The position numbers were made by a program, and so were the translations under genes. Shown here in pieces: positions 1-5,451 of a stretch of 7,182 nucleotides of DNA (the first letter of the stretch is position 1; each line of letters opens with the position of its first letter). The DNA is from Opitutia bacterium (lineage in GTDB: Bacteria; Verrucomicrobiota; Verrucomicrobiia; Opitutales; JANYDI01): NCBI GenBank assembly GCA_025363695.1, contig JANYDI010000024.1:1-7182 (forward strand), given 5' to 3'. The notes under the pieces were generated by a model, which saw nothing but the letters and a program-made list of their open reading frames with translations, did no database searches and was not told the origin of the DNA.

Positions 1-122
1 ATTCAAATTTTTAGTGCCGCCCTAACAGGGCTCCGGCTTATTTCCCATGCCGGACCCAGGGCTCACGCCCTGGGCTGTCCATATGCCGGCCTTTCAGGCC
101 TCCTTAAGTGTGGTTTGATGAT
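1..122. repeat. Truncated large inverted-repeat element (right half), cut by window edge
   Basis: Positions 13-122 match the right arm of the complete inverted repeat at 6800-7022, module by module. There is a GCCGCCCTAACAGGGCTC palindrome (about 17-33), the palindrome ACCCAGGGCTCACGCCCTGG at 54-76, and then a 42-base stretch at 81-122 that is identical to 6986-7027. The left arm would lie outside the window. No gene is visible in 1-683. The open frames there read through palindromes and have no family resemblance. Confidence 0.8.
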
Positions 123-135
123 AGACTTAATTTTT

Positions 136-155
136 TTAATTGATCACACGCCCTA
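136..155. repeat. 20-bp direct repeat, copy 1
   Basis: TTAATTGATCACACGCCCTA is repeated exactly at 504-523. The two copies lie outside the large inverted repeat 167-448 on either side. A degenerate third copy (TTAATTGTTCACAC) lies at about 531-544. The pair could be flanking DNA duplicated on insertion or an outer module of the element. The sequence does not decide which. Confidence 0.7.
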
Positions 156-166
156 ATTATTTATTA

Positions 167-448
167 AAACCACAAAATGAGAGCCCTGTAGGGGCGACTT
201 CTTGTCAGCCCAGGGCTTTAGCCCTGGGTTTACGGTGAAAAAAGATTTAGAGCCCTGTAAGGGCGATTCATTAAAACATAATATAATGTATATATTTCCA
301 GTAAATTTATTATAATATTTTATAATTTTTAGATAAATTTAATGAATCGCCCCTGTAGGGCTCTAAATCTTTTTTCCATGCCCAAACCCAGGGCTCACGC
401 CCTGGGCTGACAAGAAGTCGCCCCTTCAGGGCTCTCATTTTGTGGTTT
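167..448. repeat. Large inverted repeat, arms about 107 nt, AT-rich loop
   Basis: The left arm (167-272) and right arm (341-448) are reverse complements with only about ten differences plus a 2-nt indel. The loop is 68 nt of nearly pure A/T (273-340). Each arm holds the same modules in order: AAACCACAAAATGAG, a GAGCCCTGTAGGGGCGA palindrome, a 25-nt palindrome of the AGCCCAGGGC...GCCCTGGGTTT type (207-231 and 384-408), an A-rich spacer, and a second GAGCCCTGTAAGGGCGA palindrome. Weaker pairing (TAATTATTTA) continues outwards to about 155 and 462. It encodes nothing recognisable. It looks like a non-coding mobile or structural repeat of the same family as 6800-7022. Confidence 0.9.
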
Positions 449-485
449 GTTTTTAAATAATTATTTATCAACCCTAGCGGATCCA

Positions 486-501
486 TTAAAACAGGTTTTA
501 A
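486..501. repeat. Short perfect dyad
   Basis: TTAAAACAGGTTTTAA is a perfect inverted repeat with 7-nt arms and a 2-nt centre. It lies in an AT-rich stretch between the large inverted repeat and the composite element. No role can be assigned. Confidence 0.4.
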
Positions 502-503
502 AT

Positions 504-523
504 TTAATTGATCACACGCCCTA
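504..523. repeat. 20-bp direct repeat, copy 2
   Basis: This is identical to 136-155. Together the two copies frame the large inverted repeat 167-448. Confidence 0.7.
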
Positions 524-557
524 GTTTGGCTTAATTGTTCACACATAAATACTCCCG

Positions 558-680
558 GATCGCTTCGCGATCTGTGGGGGGCTTAGTATGCCCTCCCAGG
601 GTGCGATTTTTATAAAATGCGCTAGCATTTTTAAAAATCGCACCCTGTAGGGGATCCTAAGGGGCGCAAGCGCCCCTTAG
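558..680 (-). repeat. Composite palindromic element, copy 1 (H1-H2-H3)
   Basis: Read on the minus strand away from yidC, the element is made of three hairpins. H1 (680-657) has 11-nt arms CTAAGGGGCGC and GCGCCCCTTAG. H2 (647-597) is a near-perfect 51-nt palindrome with outer arms CAGGGTGCGATTTTTA and TAAAAATCGCACCCTG. H3 (572-558) is GATCGCGAAGCGATC. The linkers GGATCCCCT, CATACTAAG and CCCCCCACA recur in the copy at 6646-6767. H1 starts three bases after the yidC stop codon, and the shared TAAGGGCTAAGGGG lead-in includes that stop codon. Confidence 0.88.
657..680 (-). terminator. H1 hairpin just after yidC, possible terminator
   Basis: This is a perfect stem of 11 bp, mostly G-C, starting three bases downstream of the yidC stop codon. 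In the transcript the loop is formed around UU between GCGC arms. No U-run follows, so it is not a textbook intrinsic terminator. It could end the transcript with help from H2 or Rho, or simply protect the mRNA 3' end. The stem is seen directly. Its function is inferred from position. Confidence 0.45.
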
Positions 681-683
681 CCC

Positions 684-2429
684 TTACTTCTTTCCTTTCT
701 CCTTCTTCTCCTTAGACAAGGATTGTTGCAAAATCGTAATCACGTTTTGGACGGTCCAGTAGAGGACAAGGCCTGAGGAGAAGTTGTAGCAGACGAACAG
801 GAAGATGAAGGGCAGGAAGCGCAGGATTTTTTGCTGAGCATCCTCGGTGCCGGTGCTTGGGGTCATGCGCATTTGGAAGAACATGCTGATGCCCATGAAA
901 AGCGGCATAATATTGATGGGGAAACTTCCTAGGGTGGCTACGGTGTCTGGGGAGGATAGGTCCGTGACCCATAAAAAGGAGGCAAAGCGCAGTTCAGAGG
1001 CGGAACGCAGCATCCAAAAGAGCGCTAGGAAGATGGGAATTTGGACCAGCAGGGGCAGGCAGCCTGCGGCGGGGTTAACGCCTTGTTTTTTGAACAGTTC
1101 GGCCATTTCGCGTTGGAGCTTTTGGGGGTTCGCCTTGTGTTTTTCTCTCAAAACCTTCATGGGCGCTTGCAAGGCTGCCATGCGACGGGCCGATTGGGTG
1201 GCTTTGGCGGTGAGCGGCCACAGGAGTAATTTAATGATACACGTGAGTAAAATGATGGTCAGGCCCCAATTGCCGGCAAAAGCGTGAATCCCGATCATGC
1301 TGGCTAGGAGGATTTTGCTGATGAAGGCCAGAGGGCCAAACTCCATAATGTGCTCCTCTCCTTTGCCCAAGCCTTCTAAGCGCCTGTAGGCCTTGGGGCC
1401 TGTGTAATAGCGCAGTTGCAGGAGTTCTCGTTTTCCGGCTTCGACGCTGAGCGGCCCCAGGCCCAGGGCGCCACTGAGGGCTTCCTCGCCGTCTGAAAGA
1501 TGGGTCAAGCAGCCGTAGACACTTTGCCCAGGATTGCTGGGGGTGAGGACGTTGGCAAAGAACTGGTTTTTGACGCAAGCCCAGCCGACGCTAGGGTCAT
1601 TAGCCTCAAAATAGGCCAGGGGTTTGCGGGCGCCCATACCCAAAAAGCCCTTACTGCCTAAAAAGGTGCCCAGATCCTTAAAGGTAGCTTTTTCACCCCT
1701 CATGAAGCCCAGACTAAGCCCATAGCCTGCGATGTCCACCGTTTCATAAGGTGCCAGGCCGAGACCTACAAAAACTTCAGGCAATGAAAACGTGGCTTGC
1801 GTGGGGTTGTTAAAGGCTGTTTCATGGAAAATGACATAGGGGTCACGTGCTTCGTCCTGCTTGGCCAAGCTATAGCCGCGGACAATTTCGATGCCTTCAG
1901 GTGTGGTATAAGCCCATTGAATGTGCTCAGCATCCTGATACAGGAGGCGAAACGGCGCCTGGTACCAGTTCAGCTGGCCCTGATTGCCTTTAAAGGCCAA
2001 TCCCAGCGCGGGCTGCTCTTCATGCCGGAAGCGATAGCACTGCTTGGAGCCGACGGTATCCGGGTAATCCTTAAAGGCCACAGAAGCAATGGCGCCGCCT
2101 TGGCTTGTGAAGGTGACGCGCAGGACGCTGTTTTCCAACACGACCAGCAGGGGCGCCGCTTGCGAAGCCGCCGAGGCGAGCTCCTTAGGCCCCTTGGGCC
2201 CCTCGGGGCTTTGCTTGATCAGCGGCAGGCTTGTGCTTTGGGTTTCTGGCTTTCCTTCGAGCTTATGCGGGTGCTTAGCCTCCTCGATTTCAGAGGCCAA
2301 GTTAGCCTCCTGCAGATCCTCAACGTCTTGGCTGCGCGCCGCGCGCCGTAGCTCCAAGGTCCAAAGGCCGATAGCTAGGGCAATAAAAAAAAAGCCTAAA
2401 ATTTTATCTTTGTTCTTCATAAAAATCAT
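684..2429 (-). CDS. yidC: Membrane protein insertase YidC/Oxa1 family
   Basis: YidC inserts and folds inner-membrane proteins, alone or with SecYEG. The 581-residue length fits the Gram-negative form. There is an N-terminal membrane anchor (about 10-25), a low-complexity linker, a periplasmic beta-domain (about 95-355), and a conserved Oxa1 core. Core features are the membrane segments near 366-405, 455-474, 503-520 and 538-556, the cytoplasmic loop about 406-450 (WPLTAKATQSARRMAALQ), GCLPLLVQIPIFLALFWML, and the last segment with YNFSSGLVLYWTVQN. The tail is Lys/Glu-rich (KEKKEKGKK). The groove residue that is Arg in E. coli YidC (R366) aligns with Lys400 here. The start overlaps the yidD stop as ATGA. 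A second Met three codons in (2420) is possible, and neither has a strong Shine-Dalgarno sequence. Identity is certain; only the start is in doubt. Confidence 0.97.
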   Translation of the reverse strand: MIFMKNKDKILGFFFIALAIGLWTLELRRAARSQDVEDLQEANLASEIEEAKHPHKLEGKPETQSTSLPLIKQSPEGPKGPKELASAASQAAPLLVVLENSVLRVTFTSQGGAIASVAFKDYPDTVGSKQCYRFRHEEQPALGLAFKGNQGQLNWYQAPFRLLYQDAEHIQWAYTTPEGIEIVRGYSLAKQDEARDPYVIFHETAFNNPTQATFSLPEVFVGLGLAPYETVDIAGYGLSLGFMRGEKATFKDLGTFLGSKGFLGMGARKPLAYFEANDPSVGWACVKNQFFANVLTPSNPGQSVYGCLTHLSDGEEALSGALGLGPLSVEAGKRELLQLRYYTGPKAYRRLEGLGKGEEHIMEFGPLAFISKILLASMIGIHAFAGNWGLTIILLTCIIKLLLWPLTAKATQSARRMAALQAPMKVLREKHKANPQKLQREMAELFKKQGVNPAAGCLPLLVQIPIFLALFWMLRSASELRFASFLWVTDLSSPDTVATLGSFPINIMPLFMGISMFFQMRMTPSTGTEDAQQKILRFLPFIFLFVCYNFSSGLVLYWTVQNVITILQQSLSKEKKEKGKK

Positions 2430-2680
2430 GGCGGATCCAGTCCACCTGTTGTCCAGGGGTGACAGCGTAAAAGCCGCCTAACAGACCGCATGGCACCCCT
2501 GAAGAGGCCATGTTGCCGTAGCGCCTGTTTGCAGTATTCCGAGCAAGAGGGCCAAAACCGGCACACGCTCGGAGGGCTGCCTGTGAAAAGCAAGAGCGCA
2601 GGCCGCAAGCATGCCTGGTAGACGCTCACAGCCAAAAGCCCCAACGCCAGTCCAAGCTTAGAGAGCCCCTTCTTTAACAT
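2426..2680 (-). CDS. yidD: Membrane protein insertion efficiency factor YidD
   Basis: YidD is a small inner-membrane-associated protein that assists YidC-dependent insertion. The 84 residues begin with a hydrophobic/amphipathic helix (about 8-35). The family signature follows: C40-R-F-W-P-S-C46 (usual form CRFxPTCS), SEYCKQAL, HGLFRGAMRSVRRLLRC73HPW, ending GGLDPP. The ATG at 2680 gives the normal family length. The frame stays open upstream into rnpA, but that part is repeat DNA and the antisense of nothing conserved. The stop overlaps the yidC start by four bases, so the two are translationally coupled. No clear ribosome binding site precedes the ATG; the space is occupied by a hairpin (2685-2713). 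An extra Cys at residue 50 is not part of the usual signature. Confidence 0.93.
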   Translation of the reverse strand: MLKKGLSKLGLALGLLAVSVYQACLRPALLLFTGSPPSVCRFWPSCSEYCKQALRQHGLFRGAMRSVRRLLRCHPWTTGGLDPP

Positions 2681-2684
2681 GCCG

Positions 2685-2713
2685 TTAAAACAGACGCTTA
2701 GCGTCTGCTTTAA
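2685..2713 (-). terminator. Terminator-like hairpin directly upstream of yidD
   Basis: On the minus strand the arms TTAAAGCAGACGC and GCGTCTGTTTTAA pair with one mismatch around a TAA loop. The GC-rich part (CAGACGC/GCGTCTG) is followed by TTTT, the layout of an intrinsic terminator or attenuator. It ends four bases before the yidD ATG, so it could lower yidDC expression relative to rpmH-rnpA or mask the initiation region. The hairpin is seen directly. The regulatory role is inferred. Confidence 0.4.
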
Positions 2714-2728
2714 TGGGAGGGTTATGTG

Positions 2729-2835
2729 AGGTTTTGAGCTGATTTTAGGTAGGTTTTGAGCTGATTTTTGACGCATGCACCCGCGGTGCCTGCGAAAAAA
2801 TCGGCTCAAAAGGTAACAAAATCGGCCAAAAGATC
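2729..2835. repeat. Imperfect palindrome made of four TTTTGAGC-GATTTT units
   Basis: On the plus strand AGGTTTTGAGCTGATTTT occurs at 2729-2746 and again at 2751-2768, a 22-nt period. Two inverted relatives follow: AAAATCGGCTCAAAA at about 2799-2813 and ACAAAATCGGCCAAAAG at about 2816-2832. The centre is GCACC/GGTGC with CGCA/TGCG (about 2772-2794). The whole can fold into one long imperfect hairpin. It is the core of the presumed insertion and is unrelated in sequence to the other repeat families in the window. Confidence 0.75.
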
Positions 2836-2849
2836 GCATGACAAAACTA

Positions 2850-3194
2850 TTAAAACAGACGCTTAAGCCCCAGACGCAGCTGCTCCTCAAGCATACGGTA
2901 CGTACAGGGTCCAAATTTGGGTTTGAGGACAAAGACAGTCTGGCTTTTCACCGGAAAGGCTTTTTGGTAATGCCTAAACAGCTCACGCATCAAGCGCTTT
3001 ACCCGATTCCGAGCGACGGCATTGCCCACACGCCGAGAAGCAATGACCCCAAATTGCGGGCGCTCCATCGTCCTGTTTTGCGGCAACACCAGCGTTTGCA
3101 TGATAAAAGGTTTTAGAAAAACCCGTTGCCCACGCGCCCTGAGCTCTGTAAAAACCCTTTGCTTGCGGATTCGCTGCTCAGCATACAAGCGCAT
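2850..3194 (-). CDS. rnpA: Ribonuclease P protein component
   Basis: RnpA is the protein subunit of RNase P, which binds the catalytic RNA and the 5' leader of pre-tRNAs. The 114 residues show the family core: the N-terminal RIRKQRVFTELRARGQRV (about 8-25), a central beta strand region, and the RNR signature RRVGNAVARNRVKRLMREL (54-72). The C-terminal part (FVLKPK) is also typical. I chose the ATG at 3194, eight bases after the rpmH stop codon, with AGGCGGGG upstream as a possible binding site. A GTG ten codons earlier (3224) would overlap rpmH and add nothing conserved. The last codons and stop lie in a 16-base sequence repeated upstream of yidD. Confidence 0.95.
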   Translation of the reverse strand: MRLYAEQRIRKQRVFTELRARGQRVFLKPFIMQTLVLPQNRTMERPQFGVIASRRVGNAVARNRVKRLMRELFRHYQKAFPVKSQTVFVLKPKFGPCTYRMLEEQLRLGLKRLF

Positions 3195-3202
3195 AACCCC
3201 GC

Positions 3203-3349
3203 CTAACGCTGGGCCGTGCAGCACAAGCGTGCACGCCCCTTGCGACGACGAGCGGCCAGGACAGCTCTGCCTCCGCGCGTAGCAGAACGCGCCAAAAAGC
3301 CAAATTTACGTAGACGTTTAGTTTTTGATGGTCTATAGGTCGGTTGCAT
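3203..3349 (-). CDS. rpmH: 50S ribosomal protein L34
   Basis: This small gene encodes 48 residues: it starts MQPTYRPSKTKRLRKFGF, continues with LARSATRGGRAVLAARRRKG and ends RARLCCTAQR. L34 is a basic protein of the large ribosomal subunit. The start (xPTYxPSKxKRxRKFGF) and the RGGRxVLxxRRxKGRxRL core are diagnostic, and the position directly upstream of rnpA is the usual one. The gene ends in TAG at 3203-3205, eight bases before the rnpA ATG. The tail CCTAQR after the core is longer than in many L34 proteins and carries two cysteines. The leader is AT-rich with no clear Shine-Dalgarno sequence. A competing frame (3178-3375) overlaps it and has no ribosomal protein similarity. Confidence 0.95.
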   Translation of the reverse strand: MQPTYRPSKTKRLRKFGFLARSATRGGRAVLAARRRKGRARLCCTAQR

Positions 3350-3370
3350 GATAGGATAATAAAAGATCGA

Positions 3371-3398
3371 AGCATGTCGGTGGCCGAAGTGTTGTCAA
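3371..3398 (-). promoter_or_regulatory. Candidate sigma-70-type promoter for rpmH-rnpA-yidD-yidC
   Basis: In the 92-base gap between menB and rpmH the minus strand carries an exact TTGACA (3398-3393). It is followed after 16 bases by CATGCT (3376-3371), a weak -10 box that keeps the important A and final T. Transcription would begin about 15 bases before the rpmH ATG. No hairpin terminator for menB is visible in this gap, so read-through from accA-menB is also possible. Confidence 0.4.
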
Positions 3399-3441
3399 GC
3401 TTATATATTTTTTAAAGGGGGCACTTGCTCCTTGGTCCGAT

Positions 3442-4263
3442 TCAAGGCAACCAGGGACTTGGGAACACCGGTTCCCGTTTTTCCAAAAAGGCTCGATGGC
3501 CTTCTTGGCCTTCTGCGGTGAGGTAATAGAGCAGGGTAGCATTGCCCGCGAGCTCCTGGAGGCCCACTTGGCCATCGCAATCGGCATTGAGGGCGGACTT
3601 CAGGCAGCGCAGGGCCAGCGGGCTTTTGGAAAGGATTTCCTTGGCCCAGCGTACACCTTCGGCTTCGAGTTGATCTACCGGGACAACGGCGTTGACCAGG
3701 CCCATGTCAAGGGCTTCCTGGGCAGAGTATTGGCGGCACAAAAACCAGATTTCGCGGGCTTTTTTTTGGCCGACAATTCGGGCCAGATAGGAGGCTCCTA
3801 GGCCGCCATCAAAACTGCCGACCTTGGGGCCAGTTTGGCCAAAACGGGCATTATCGGCTGCAATAGTGAGATCACAGACAACATGCAGCACGTGGCCGCC
3901 GCCAATCGCAAAGCCTGCGACCAAGGCAATGACGACCTTAGGGAGGCTGCGGATGCGACGCTGAAGCTCCAGGACATTGAGCCTGGGGACACCCGCTTCG
4001 TCTTGATACCCGCCAGGGCCGCGTACCGACTGGTCTCCACCCGAGCAAAAGGCGTATTGCCCATCCGTATGCGGCCCTGCTCCGGTCAATAAAACGACGC
4101 CAATGGCAGGATCTTCCTGAGCATCGGCAAAGGCGTTGAGCAGCTCATTTACCGTTTTGGGCGTAAAAGCGTTACGCTTATGCGGCCTGTTAATGGTAAT
4201 TTTAGCAATGCCTTCGTATTTATGATAGAGGATATCTTCGTAGTTTTTGCCTACAACCCACAT
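3442..4263 (-). CDS. menB: 1,4-dihydroxy-2-naphthoyl-CoA synthase
   Basis: MenB closes the second ring in menaquinone synthesis, converting O-succinylbenzoyl-CoA to 1,4-dihydroxy-2-naphthoyl-CoA. The 273-residue protein has the crotonase fold with ITINRPHKRNAFTPKTV (22-38), the oxyanion-hole segment AFCSGGDQ (71-78), AGFAIGGGHVLHVVCDLTIA (116-135), GQTGPKVGSFDGG (142-154), QKKAREIWFLCRQY (166-179) and the C-terminal SALNADCDGQVGLQELAGNA (223-242). Q143-T-G145 matches the bicarbonate-dependent type I enzymes; type II enzymes carry Asp in place of that Gly. I start at the ATG four bases after the accA stop codon. A TTG seven codons upstream would overlap accA. Tight spacing says accA and menB are co-transcribed. 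Confidence 0.95.
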   Translation of the reverse strand: MWVVGKNYEDILYHKYEGIAKITINRPHKRNAFTPKTVNELLNAFADAQEDPAIGVVLLTGAGPHTDGQYAFCSGGDQSVRGPGGYQDEAGVPRLNVLELQRRIRSLPKVVIALVAGFAIGGGHVLHVVCDLTIAADNARFGQTGPKVGSFDGGLGASYLARIVGQKKAREIWFLCRQYSAQEALDMGLVNAVVPVDQLEAEGVRWAKEILSKSPLALRCLKSALNADCDGQVGLQELAGNATLLYYLTAEGQEGHRAFLEKREPVFPSPWLP

Positions 4264-4267
4264 AAGT

Positions 4268-5230
4268 TTACTCACTTTCGGCAAAAACGCCTATATTGCG
4301 GAATTTTTGATAACGTTCTTCAAGTAAGGTTTCTAAGTCCTTGGCTTTGAGCTGTTTAAAAGTCGTTTTGAGCACTTCAGCCAGGGTTTTGACCATCGTT
4401 TCGGGGTCTCGGTGTGCGCCCCCCAAGGGCTCCTGGATGACCGCATCGGCGACTCCTAGCTCGAGCAGTTTTTCGGGCTCCAAACACAGTGCCTTAGCGG
4501 CATCGGGGGCATGGTTGCGGTCCTTCCACAAAATAGCAGCACAGCCTTCGGGGGAAATCACGGAGTAATAGGCGTTGCTCAATACAAACACGCGGTCAGC
4601 CACGCCGATCCCCAAGGCGCCGCCTGAGCCACCCTCACCGATAACGCAAGCAATAATCGGGACACGCAACTGGCTCATCTCACGGATATTTACCGCAATC
4701 GCCTCAGCCACATGACGTTCCTCAGCCCCAATACCCGGAAAGGCTCCAGCCGTGTCAATCAGCGTCAAGATAGGCATGTTAAATTTTTCAGCTAAACGCA
4801 TCAGGCGCAAGGCTTTACGATAGCCTTCCGGATAAGGACAGCCAAAGTTACGCAAAAATTTTTCCTTGGTTTCACGCCCCTTTTGCGTTCCTATCACCAT
4901 CAGTGGCTGGCCTTCAAAGAGCGCAATCCCCCCCACAATCGCAGGATCATCCCTAAATTGCCGGTCGCCATGCAGCTCCTCAAAGGATTCAAAAAGTTTT
5001 TCGATATAATCGACCGCATAGGGCCTTTGGGGATGTCTGGCCAACTGCACCTTTTGCCAAGGTGTCAGGTTTGAAAAGATACGCCTGCGCGTCGCCTCCA
5101 GCGTAACCTCAATAGCCGCAAGCTCCTGAGCCACATCGACCAAAGGGTCCTCCATCAAAGAACGTAGGCCCTCCAGCTGCTGCTCCAGCACGTACAACGG
5201 TTCCTCAAAGTCCAAAAATACTTGCTTCAT
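4268..5230 (-). CDS. accA: Acetyl-CoA carboxylase carboxyltransferase subunit alpha
   Basis: AccA is the alpha half of the carboxyltransferase that moves CO2 from carboxybiotin (on AccB) to acetyl-CoA, giving malonyl-CoA for fatty-acid synthesis. It works as A2D2 with AccD. The 320-residue length is standard. An N-terminal helical region (1-60) is followed by HPQRPYAVDYI (66-76), FEELHGDRQFRDDPAIVGG (83-101), GTQKGRETKEKFLRNFGCPYPEGYRKALRL in two steps (114-143), TLIDTAGAFPGIGAEERH (156-173), CVIGEGGSGGALGIGVADRV (195-214), SVISPEGCAAILWKD (223-237) and EPLGGAHRDPE (267-277). AccD is not in the window. The start ATG lies in the palindrome CTTCATATGAAG, with GGAT about nine bases upstream. It is the first gene of the block and is followed four bases later by menB. 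Confidence 0.97.
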   Translation of the reverse strand: MKQVFLDFEEPLYVLEQQLEGLRSLMEDPLVDVAQELAAIEVTLEATRRRIFSNLTPWQKVQLARHPQRPYAVDYIEKLFESFEELHGDRQFRDDPAIVGGIALFEGQPLMVIGTQKGRETKEKFLRNFGCPYPEGYRKALRLMRLAEKFNMPILTLIDTAGAFPGIGAEERHVAEAIAVNIREMSQLRVPIIACVIGEGGSGGALGIGVADRVFVLSNAYYSVISPEGCAAILWKDRNHAPDAAKALCLEPEKLLELGVADAVIQEPLGGAHRDPETMVKTLAEVLKTTFKQLKAKDLETLLEERYQKFRNIGVFAESE

Positions 5231-5234
5231 ATGA

Positions 5235-5271
5235 AGCTATCCGTATAGCTCATCGAGGGCGGATGGGGCAA
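5235..5271 (-). promoter_or_regulatory. Candidate accA promoter with overlapping operator-like dyad
   Basis: On the minus strand TTGCCC (5271-5266) and TATACG (5247-5242) are 18 bases apart, four of six matches each to the sigma-70 boxes. The -10 box lies inside a perfect inverted repeat, AGCTAT-ACGG-ATAGCT (5250-5235), which ends four bases before the ATG. A repressor bound there would block initiation. The dyad is seen directly. The promoter and the operator role are weak inferences. Confidence 0.28.
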
Positions 5272-5302
5272 GCTTAAAAAGAAGTGAAGAAAGCGTAAAG
5301 GG

Positions 5303-5422
5303 CCAAGGGGCGCTTGCGCCCCTTGGATCCCCTCCGATAGCGATTTTGTGAAATACTGCGTATTTCAGCAAAATCGCTATCGGGTAGGCGATACAAGGCA
5401 CCCCACAGATCGCGAAGCGATC
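5303..5422 (+). repeat. Composite palindromic element, copy 2 (H1-H2-H3)
   Basis: H1 (5303-5326) is CCAAGGGGCGC-TT-GCGCCCCTTGG. Its second base pair is C-G where copies 1 and 3 have T-A, so pairing is kept. H2 (5334-5383) has arms CCGATAGCGATTTTG and CAAAATCGCTATCGG with an inner GAAATAC/GTATTTC stem. H3 (5408-5422) is GATCGCGAAGCGATC, inside CACCCC...GGGTG. H1 is on the accA side, 72 bases upstream of its start codon. Together with the variant copy it fills the 356-base accA-mrp gap. I see no gene there. Confidence 0.87.
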
Positions 5423-5451
5423 CGGGTGTGCTTTATGAATTGCTTCGAGCC

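Larger units (their letters stand above)
2685..2865. mobile_element. Probable small insertion between rnpA and yidD, flanked by 16-bp direct repeats
   Basis: TTAAAACAGACGCTTA occurs exactly at 2685-2700 and at 2850-2865. The second copy contains the rnpA stop codon and last codons, and the first lies just before yidD. Between them are 149 bases of non-coding repeat DNA. Collapsing the two copies would leave the rnpA stop codon, four bases (CGGC) and the yidD ATG, the tight spacing expected in this operon. This fits insertion with a target duplication, or a local duplication. No transposase is present. Confidence 0.6.

Noticed and set aside
310..546. Open frame of 78 codons on the minus strand
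   Set aside because: It translates the right arm of the large inverted repeat and AT-rich flank, and has no recognisable family or ribosome binding site.
1..683. CRISPR array
   Set aside because: Repeats here are palindromic modules in inverted pairs with irregular spacing. There are no regular unique spacers.
1797..2351. Long plus-strand frame of 184 codons antisense to yidC
   Set aside because: It is a shadow of yidC with no family features, caused by GC-biased third positions. The same holds for the plus-strand frames over menB, accA and mrp.
2681..2932. Upstream extension of yidD to 168 residues
   Set aside because: The added 84 residues run through the repeat insert and overlap rnpA out of frame. 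The YidD family is about 70-90 residues and begins at MLKKGL.
3195..3224. GTG start for rnpA at 3224
   Set aside because: It overlaps rpmH, and the extra ten residues are not conserved. The ATG at 3194 has better spacing.
3178..3375. 65-codon frame overlapping rpmH
   Set aside because: The true gene in another frame is a clear L34. This frame has no similarity.
3350..3441. Replication origin next to rpmH
   Set aside because: There is no cluster of DnaA boxes. TTATCC occurs once as a partial match, and dnaA is not adjacent.
4264..4284. TTG start for menB at 4284
   Set aside because: It overlaps accA. The ATG at 4263, four bases after the accA stop codon, is a better start and gives normal length.
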